A stretch of 64,000 nt of DNA from Lumbricus terrestris (lineage: Eukaryota; Annelida; Clitellata; Crassiclitellata; Lumbricidae), in the NCBI GenBank assembly GCA_949752735.1, contig OX457044.1, forward strand, positions 12,449,294-12,513,293. Reading direction: 5' to 3'. Shown piece after piece: positions 1 through 64,000 of the stretch. Every line of letters starts with the position of its first letter. Positions within the stretch are counted from its first letter, which is position 1. A program made the translations under genes and the position numbers. The notes under the pieces were generated by a model. That model was not told where the DNA came from and did no database searches. It saw nothing but the letters and a program-made list of their open reading frames with translations.

Positions 1-197
1 AGATATGGTAGCATAAATTTGTGTTTTGCATTCATTGGTTGGTTTTGGAAGGGATGCACGTGAAGCAGAGATGGGTGAGCAGCTGATTGAATTCTAATTT
101 GAATCTAATATAGAGATAACGATGCTGCAGTCTAACCTACGCTGCTGGACTCTGCTTCCATTCTAAATATCAATTATGAAGAATCTGTCAGCACACT

Positions 198-606
198 CAA
201 ATGCATACAGGTGAGGGCTGACCATCAAATTCATACAGGTGAGGGGCTGGCCATCAAATGCATACAGGTGGCCATCAAATGCATGCAGGTGAGGGGCTGG
301 CCATCAAATGCATACAGGTGGCCATCAAATGCATACAGGTGAGGGGCTGGCCATAAAATGCATACAGGTGAGGGGCTGGCCATCTAATGCATACAGGTGA
401 GGGGTTGGCCATCAAATGCATACAGGTGGCCATCAAATGCATGCAGGTGAGGGGCTGGCCATCAAATGCATACAGGTGGCCATCAAATGCATACAGGTGA
501 GGGGCTGGCCATAAAATGCATACAGGTGAGGGGCTGGCCATCTAATGCATACAGGTGAGGGGCTGGCCATCAAATGCATACAGGTGGCCATAAAATGCAT
601 ACAGGT
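198..606. repeat. Minisatellite with alternating long and short units
   Basis: Units built on ATGCATACAGGTG and GGCTGGCCATCAAATG alternate between a short form of about 21 bp and a long form of about 29-30 bp. The blocks starting near 245 and 415 show the same order of variants, so the array also has a higher-order period. Confidence 0.9.
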
Positions 607-1310
607 GAGCTGCAAATAAATCCAATCGAGTCAATTTAGCAGCTTACTGTAAGAGACTTAAATAAGGTGAGAGTGTGTTCCACTCAAACAACCTAATTAC
701 ATCTGTCAGTTGTTTAGAGGATAGACGATCATCATCATCATCAGCAGATAGTCTGACTGAATAATGGATCCTAAAGTGGGCATCGTAATTATGGGCATTG
801 CAATTTCATCACACTTTGATTAGTTTCTTCTCGAAAGCTCCCATCTGTATGCATGTGCGTTTGAGTAAGGCAGAGGATGCAATGTTAAGAGCCAAAACTT
901 CAGGGAAACCTCTGCTCATAACAGATAATTATGTATAGTATCTATGAATCATATGAATCTGGACAGTTTCAAAATGCATTTTAAGATTACCCCACAAGTG
1001 CTTATAATAGACATAATAGACCACAATAGTAGCAGTTGGAAAACTCTTAGTGAGTGGGAAAAAATTGACAGAGGCGAAACCAGTTCCTCCATGTAAGGGA
1101 AACGAATAAGTTGTTCATCTCATCAAATTTACCTATTTGGGTTATATGGGGTTGAAAGCTTAAAGCCTCTGTAAACGTAACCCTAGGGCATTCAGGTTCG
1201 AAACACTTGTCAATTCCAGGGTGACATCCGCAACAATGTCAGGCACTGCACGCTCTTCATCCGTCTGTGCGTGCAAGTAGGCAAAACGCAGATTGCTGGT
1301 TGTTACAATC
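607..1310. other. Upstream flank, no gene recognised
   Basis: A short (ATC)n run at 730-742 and otherwise unique-looking AT-rich sequence. No promoter element can be identified with confidence. Confidence 0.5.
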
Positions 1311-1775
1311 TACAGGGTGGGCAAAAAAGACCCACCTACGTTTTTTTTGTGGATATCTCGACCAGAAGTAAGAATATCGAAATGAAATTTTACAGTCTTA
1401 AAGACAATTCATAACTACACAAGGTGGCCAGATTTCATCAAAATATTTCGAACAGAACAAAAGTTATATCACTTTTAGTGAGGCTACCCACCTTTTTTGA
1501 CGATTCAAGAGCGTAACGCAACAAAAAGTAGTAAAAATTATTTAAGTCACATTTCAAATAACTGTTGTCAAATGAACTTGGTAATACTTTACAACTTGTA
1601 TTCAATGTACCCACCACTGACTAGTACCAAAACTTCTTTCGAGTCTCTTTTGCAAATTTCTTGACGGCCCTGTTGATGCGTTCCAAAGGCAAATCTTCCT
1701 ATATCAACTCCAATGCCTCTATCAAATCTCTTACCACTCTTGGTTTTAGTTGCAGATTGTGATATTTCTCCAGCA

Positions 1776-2400
1776 TGGTACCCCGTCATTAGCGCGCAGG
1801 ACAAAGGCGCGCTAGGATCAAATGCGCGCCGACATAAGCGCGTGGCATTCCGTGGCAAGTACCAAATGGCTGTACTATCACTTAGCCTAACATAATTGAA
1901 AGCAGTACCCACCTATGCTTCTCACCTACATGTAGCCTATATTCAAAGCTTTTCACCACGACAATGATTCAACCACCTATTTTGATGAAAATTGTTTGTC
2001 CACAAATAATTAAATTAAATTAACCACTGCTTTCAGTGCTTTGTAATTTTAATTGCCGTTTGATAAGACTTCTATGGGGAAATCGAAAGATTAGGAGGCT
2101 CGCTACCTACTAGTTGTTCACGTTATTTGGATATTTGCATTGACTAGATTATATTATCTTACCAATATAATTTCTCGAGAACTTTGACTTCATTTTTTGG
2201 ACATTACCCCTGGTATATTTTTTCTTCCGTATATCTTCCGTTGTTCACGTTATTTGCATATTTGCCGGACAATTACACATGAGTTTGTTTGGGAGTTTCT
2301 TCAGTTTTTTGTCTGTGTATGTTAGTCCATGTCTTGTTGACTGCGCGCTTATGTCGGCGCGCTTTTGTCCTGTGCACTAATGACAGGTTAGCATAGCTTT
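1776..2400. mobile_element. Mutator-like element, copy 1, nested in the mariner
   Basis: The left end has CATTAGCGCGCAGGACAAA and the right end is its near inverse. GCGCGC plus GACAAA/GACATA modules repeat at both ends, as in the better preserved copy at 19220-19992. It splits mariner sequence that is continuous in the copy at 7508-8889. Exact ends and the target-site duplication are unclear. Confidence 0.55.
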
Positions 2401-2828
2401 CCAGCATAGCTCTCCGCAATTAATTATCAATCCATCGGATTCAAATCTGGAGATTTGGCTTTCTCAATGAAACCAGGACAATCGACATTGAGCCGATCTC
2501 CGTTCATTCACAACAAATCTCTTAACTCTCAGCTTAACTCATAAATTTTGCGCTCTCACTGTTTATCAGAGTAAACATTGCTCATAGCCTTATATCTCTA
2601 GGATCTAGCTCAAGAGGTGTCTGAATACACATTTTGTCTGTCATTGACACTTTGGCCATTTTCATTGTCTAGAAATTTGAATTTAATTGATTTAATAGCA
2701 AAATTATTAATCTCACAGATTCCTTATTAATCAACTTGATTGTCATCTTGCTAAGTGACTTCACAGTGATGTGCAGCTACGCTGGTACCCTGTTTATTTT
2801 TAAAATAGTAATAATAATTTACCGCTAC

Positions 2829-3041
2829 TATGCAGCGAAGAGCATTTTCCGTGGTGGGTCCAGCTATCTGGAATGGCCTCCCTGCGGCTCTCCGTTCACT
2901 TCCCCCGTGACTCTGCTGGCTCTTTCTACTGTCTTCTCAAGACCTTTCTCTTTGACCAGGCCTGGGTTGGGAGCGCCTCTGAGTAGAAATCTTGAAGGGG
3001 CGCTATAGAAATTCATGTGATTGATTGATTGATTGATTGAA
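2829..3041 (+). mobile_element. 5'-truncated LINE 3' end
   Basis: Codes the last residues of a CR1/L2/Jockey-like reverse transcriptase ORF (VVGPAIWNGLP-type end, here frameshifted), then GAGCGCCTCTGAGTA, GGGGCGCTATAGAAATT and a (TTGA)n tail. AATAAT repeats on both sides. Confidence 0.75.
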
Positions 3042-3344
3042 TAATGATCGTCTAGCAATATCAAGGCTATTTGATAACAATTATTTGAGATGAGACCTAA
3101 TAAAGTCAGTTTTTTGTTACTTTTCGTTACTTTTTGCTGCGTTATGTTTTTGAATCGTTAAAAAACGGTGGGTGGCCTCACTAAAAGTGAGATAACTTTT
3201 GTTCTGTTTGAAATATTTTGATGAAATCTGGCCATCTTGTGTAAATATGAATTGTCTTTAAGACTGTAAAATTTCATTTAAATATTCTTGTTTCTCGCCA
3301 AGAAATTGGCAAAAACCGTATGGGGTCTTTTTTGGCCCACACTG

Positions 3345-3600
3345 TATGTAAACATGGGTGCATGTATGTATCTGGATATAATTTATATAGCTCTTTTTTT
3401 TAAATATGCTCAAGTGTGGATTACTAGCATGATGTAAATATGGCTGTCTTAAGATATGTTGAATGTCTCCTCAGCTGTCTGTACTTGTAAACTTCTGATT
3501 TTTGTGGTGACCTTTTAGTGCTGTTAAATAAATGGTTTTTTAAATGAATGGAGTGCCAGCTAATTCATCCCTTTTTGGGGGGTGGGGGGAGGGTTGCGGT
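3345..3600. other. Spacer, no gene seen
   Basis: AT-rich sequence with an AATAAA at about 3528; nothing assignable. Confidence 0.4.
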
Positions 3601-3866
3601 TGCGTATTGGATGACACATTGGCATTGAGAGCGAGAGGTACTGAGAATGAGCCCTGTAGGGCGAACGTGCTTTGTAGGCGCCATTAGCACCCCGTATTGC
3701 AGGCTGTCCTGTTAGTAGTTAAGATTGATATTTTAAATTAAGATTGTTGCATAACTTTGTACATGTACATCGCAGTGCGCTTGCAGGCATTTCATTAAAG
3801 AAAATTTATTATTATTATTATTTATTTTATTTTATTATTTTTATTATTATTATTATTATTATTATT
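3600..3866 (+). mobile_element. tRNA-derived SINE with (ATT)n tail
   Basis: The body GCCCTGTAGGGCGAACGTGC...CTTTGTAGGCGCC...GCAGGCTGTCCTGTTAGTAG ends in CATTTCATTAAAGAAAA and (TTA)n. The same body follows a clear A/B-box head in the minus copy at 59135-59385. Its tail ends about 30 bp before the possible exon 1 acceptor. Confidence 0.7.
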
Positions 3867-3896
3867 GGATTTAAAATATTTAAATTTGATTTTCAG

Positions 3897-3936
3897 TTTG
3901 TTTCTCTGATGAATTTGCTTTGATGAATTTGCTTTG
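3897..3936 (+). promoter_or_regulatory. Putative 5' leader segment with two chained short uORFs
   Basis: Two identical reading frames, ATG AAT TTG CTT TGA, lie at 3909-3923 and 3923-3937. The stop of the first overlaps the start of the second (TGATG), and the stop of the second overlaps the ITPR start in the same way. They come from a direct repeat of TGATGAATTTGCTT. If this stretch is in the mRNA, initiation at the main ATG would need leaky scanning or termination-reinitiation. The assignment to the transcript rests only on the acceptor-like TTTTCAG at 3890-3896. Confidence 0.4.
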
Positions 3937-60805
<56,869 letters not shown>

Positions 60806-61445
60806 GTACACGGCCATTTTCTTTTCTACCTGTCCTGTATCGTTGGTGTTATGATGTTTTGGACAGCAACTGTGGACAGACAGCTGTAGCCTAACTGTGA
60901 AAGACTCGATTACATGCATGGCTGCATTACCGGTACTTGTACTGAGAAGCACAAGAAAATGTCTGCAGACACATCTGTGATTCTTGTCATTTAGAATCTG
61001 TCACAAACTGTGCCAGTCGTCATACTGTGGACAAACTCCAAGAGATTCAGCACTTGCATTATATTGTATTGCATTGCATTATATTGTATTGTATTTGATA
61101 ATTTATAAAGCACCTCTAGTAAGGTGAACCTTTCAGAGGTGTAGAAAGAAGTGTAGAGCGAACAGAAAGAGAAAGCACATTCCAAAAAGAGGGAACAATT
61201 GAGGAGAATGATCGAGACTGAGCTATAGTAGTTCTAAAGGAAGGGAACCACGAGGTCAAGTCTGTTGGATGAACGAAGTGGACAGTGGGAGGAAGCTGAT
61301 GAGGACAAAGTATAACATCAACCAGATATTTGTGGCAAGACCCAGCTGAGACTGGAAGATCAGAATGAGAATTTTAAATTGTGTGCAAGCATGAAGAGAA
61401 AGCCAATGAAGTTCATCAATCTTTATCAAAGAGATGTGAGAGTAT

Positions 61446-61592
61446 TTGGGAAGAGAGTACTTGGGAAGAGAGTACTTGGGAAGAGAGTACTTGGGAAGAG
61501 AGTACTTGGGAAGAGAGTGCTTGGGAAGAGAGTGCTTGGGAAGAGAGTACTTGGGAAGAGAGTGCTTGGGAAGAGAGTGCTTGGGAAAGCAG
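61446..61592. repeat. 15-bp minisatellite inside the LINE
   Basis: Unit TACTTGGGAAGAGAG (or TGC...), about 10 copies; open in four frames because 15 is a multiple of 3. Confidence 0.95.
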
Positions 61593-62067
61593 GCAATCAG
61601 TCTAGGAGCTGAGTTGAGCACCTACTGAATCAATGATAGACGATCTTTAGGAAGATCAATGAGAAGAGAATTACAGTAGTCGATTCAAGAGCATATATAA
61701 GCATGAATTAAGGTAGTGAAGATGGAGGAGGAGGAGGAGGAGGAGACAGAGGGACGAATGACTCTTAAATGAAAATAAGAGGAGCATGTCAGACTGGAAA
61801 TGTACTCAGTATAGGTAACACCAAGATCCCACACGAGAAAGAAAACAGCAGAAATGTTCAGAGAGGAGAACTAGATCAAGTTTCTGGAGCTGCTGGGGGG
61901 TTTACCTAACCAGATAAATTGAGTCTTTGAAGTATTAAGTGACTAGAGGACATCTAAGAGTGGAGATGATTATTAAGAGATTCAATAAGCATAACTAATA
62001 GCAGCTGGAAAGATGAGGACCATGGACAAATGCGTGGAATCATCAGCAAAGAGATGGCCAGCAGTGC

Positions 62068-62236
<169 letters not shown>

Positions 62237-62708
62237 TCAGCCATGTGAAGAGGAGGCCCACAAACTCAGCCTCAAGGAACACCGTTTGGTTTGGGAGTCA
62301 CCAGTAATTATCATCTGGGTTCTTTCAGAAAGTTATGACAGGCAATAACGAAGGGTGGAGACCCTTAACCCCATAGGCGGTCTTAAAATTCTTGCGAAGA
62401 ATATCATGATCAACCATATCAAATGCTGAAGAGACACCATAGAGAGCCAGAAAAGTAAGCTCTGACCTTTCAACAGCAGAACAGATTTCAGAGATTTGTG
62501 AAAGGAGTGCAGTGCCTGTGGTATGATGGGCCTTGAAACCGGATTGATGGATATGCAGGAAGAAGACCAGATTGCTCAAGGTCAGGTAAAAACTGCAGAG
62601 AGACAAAATGTTCAAGAGCCTTGGAAAGAAAGAAGAGATTTCAGATAAGCCGATAGTTTTGGCAAAGGTTGTTGTCAAGGTTAGGCTTTTTCTATTCTAT
62701 TCTATTCT

Positions 62709-62940
62709 ATTTTGGGATTTATAAAGCGCCTCTCACAGTACACCTATTCAGAGGCGCTCCCAGTGTGAAAAACTCCTGGAAAAAGAAAAGTCTTAAGACA
62801 ACGAGCAGAAAAAGTAAAGCCTCCAGATAAAATCTGGGCACAAATAATAGTAGGAATGCCATTCCACAGTAAAGGGCAGACAGAGGCAAAGGCACGATGT
62901 TGGGCTGTGGCAGTCCGAGATCGTGGTACTGTAACGGTCG
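62709..62940 (-). mobile_element. 5'-truncated LINE 3' end with (TAGAA)n tail
   Basis: Minus strand: RSRTATAQHRAFASVCPLLW, then GSASE, followed by GAGGCGCTTTATAAATCCC and a (TAGAA)n tail. Same group as 37383-37720. Confidence 0.8.
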
Positions 62941-63490
62941 GCCCTTCGGACGCCCCAAACTGCGCCCCACCACCGCTCTGTTGTGTGGCATTCAACCTAT
63001 GGTCTAGAAGTTCAGAGCAATTGTAGTCGAAAGGGTTTACTCGGCTCAGCAGGGATCCAGCTTGCCCAGAGTTCACTTCTGCAGGATATGACCTTTCTCC
63101 TCTCTCATCAACCAGGGCCGAGGGAGGACATATGTCCGAGGCGCCTTGTCGGGCAGCAACAACACCGCTTTTCTGGTACTTGTCAGGGTCCACCTCCCAC
63201 ACAACAGAATTACAGGCACATCCTACAGAGAGCTCTGCCATCTGATCCTCTAGCCTTCTTATTTGTCTGGTCTGTCGCTCTATCTCTCTCTGGGTATTTT
63301 CTTCTAATTCTGTGTATCGTTTCTGACTTAGCTCAAGAGTATTCAAAAGCTTTTCTAATACCGGGGATGGGGCTACAACATGCTCGCCCTCCGTGCTCAC
63401 AGAAGTTTCTGGTGTAGGACTCCTATCTTCACCCACGGGGCACCCGATGGTAAAAGGCTCCCTCACCTCTTCAGAATCAGGTGCAGACAT
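62744..63490 (-). other. Chimeric retroelement ORF: coiled-coil (gag-like?) leader plus LINE end
   Basis: 248 codons. Residues 1 to about 180 are not LINE-like: an acidic start (MSAPDSEEVREPF), a coiled-coil candidate at about 44-88 (LEKLLNTLELSQKRYTELEE, then RQIRRLEDQMAEL) and a Gly/Ser-rich part. From about residue 185 it is the C-terminus of a LINE ORF in frame. The leader resembles an LTR-retrotransposon gag N-terminus, but no zinc knuckle is present, so its identity is open. Confidence 0.5.
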
Positions 63491-64000
63491 TATTTGTACA
63501 GGTAATTCACTAGACTGTGCATTTAAAGTATTTAATTGCAGAAACCAACAGTCTTAACTACAGTACAAAATTATCGCTTCAACTGAAATTGCTCTACAGC
63601 CTAAGGAGAACAATCTCCTTAATTATCGTTCACTAGTATCGATTTAACTCTGAGTCTTTTCAGTTCTACATTTACTAGCAACTACCTCTGCTATACATTT
63701 CTAGCCTATTGTCAAACATTTAGCAATCTTGACACGTAGCATTTATCGCTCGGCAATTATTAACGCAATTTAATAATTTGAGGCCACAAGCTTCGATCCT
63801 ACTTAGCAAAGTTTATACTTTCCTGCTCCCAAGAAATTCCTGATCCTCCCTGAGATAATTTCTTGTCAGTGATATATCTTTTCGGCCCGTTTTGCCTTCC
63901 AGATATCAATTTCACACACGAACATCAAATTTCGCCAGTTTCTCGGACGAAACTGCTCCAGCACTTCAACCGTGAGTTGCGCTGTCTCCGAGGACCCAGT
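63491..64000. other. Right edge: 5' side of the chimeric ORF
   Basis: On the minus strand this is the leader of the ORF above and may hold an LTR or promoter. No terminal repeat can be tested because the window ends. Confidence 0.35.

Larger units (their letters stand above)
1313..3344 (-). mobile_element. Tc1/mariner-like element, copy 1, with nested insertions
   Basis: Termini CAGGGTGGGCAAAAAAGA and, inverted, CATACAGTGTGGGCC-like sequence, flanked by TA. Long inverted ends run about 240 bp (1313-1560, 3090-3344). Minus-strand remnants of a mariner transposase C-terminus (ending GGYIEYKL) lie at 1589-1790 and resume after 2400. The reading frame is broken, and the element carries a Mutator-like insert (about 1780-2395) and a LINE tail (2829-3041). 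Confidence 0.8.

Overview
This is a eukaryotic (metazoan) window. It holds one recognisable gene on the + strand: the 5' part of an inositol 1,4,5-trisphosphate receptor gene (ITPR). I assembled 17 coding exons plus one alternative exon by eye, between 3937 and 60805. Each exon was called from similarity to the ITPR family, AG/GT (one AG/GC) boundaries and consistent codon phase. Joined, they give an open frame of 728 codons plus 2 nt. This covers the suppressor domain, the MIR repeats, the complete IP3-binding core and the start of the RIH/coupling region. The gene continues past the right edge. The coding sequence is about 2.2 kb in 57 kb.

Almost everything else is intronic repeat DNA. The gene structure and the mixture of repeats suggest a marine invertebrate bilaterian: CR1/L2/Jockey-like LINE tails ending in GGCGCTATATAAAT, tRNA-derived SINEs with (ATT)n tails, many hAT elements, long-TIR mariners, a Mutator-like element, a Helitron-like element and a piggyBac-like relic. 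I cannot name the phylum from sequence alone.

Layout. 1-3.9 kb: minisatellite, a mariner element carrying nested insertions, and a SINE just upstream of exon 1. 3.9-13.2 kb: exons 1-5 with a hAT MITE, an intact-ended long-TIR mariner, a piggyBac-like relic and a transposase ORF split by a hAT. 13.2-24.5 kb: LINE remnants, a 1-kb minisatellite, exon 6 with a 46-bp copy of part of itself upstream, a LINE broken by a Mutator-like element and a hAT, and a 2.1-kb TA-target transposon with a good transposase ORF. 24.5-30.3 kb: exons 7-10, a palindromic mariner and a 530-bp polypyrimidine tract. 30.3-41.1 kb: LINE pieces, four minisatellites, a Helitron-like element, exons 11a and 11b, and exon 12. 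41.1-64 kb: exons 13-17, a 28S rRNA fragment, a second TA-target transposon, seven hATs (one nested in another), and a chimeric retroelement ORF near the right edge.

The most interesting host-gene observation is the pair of 100-nt exons 11a and 11b. They encode two versions of the same 34 residues in the fifth MIR repeat of the ligand-binding region, and their phase makes them mutually exclusive: including both or neither breaks the frame. A 46-bp exon 6 fragment flanked by 9-bp direct repeats, a TA-target transposon family with an ORF I cannot assign, and a Mutator-like element with tandemly expanded ends also merit attention.
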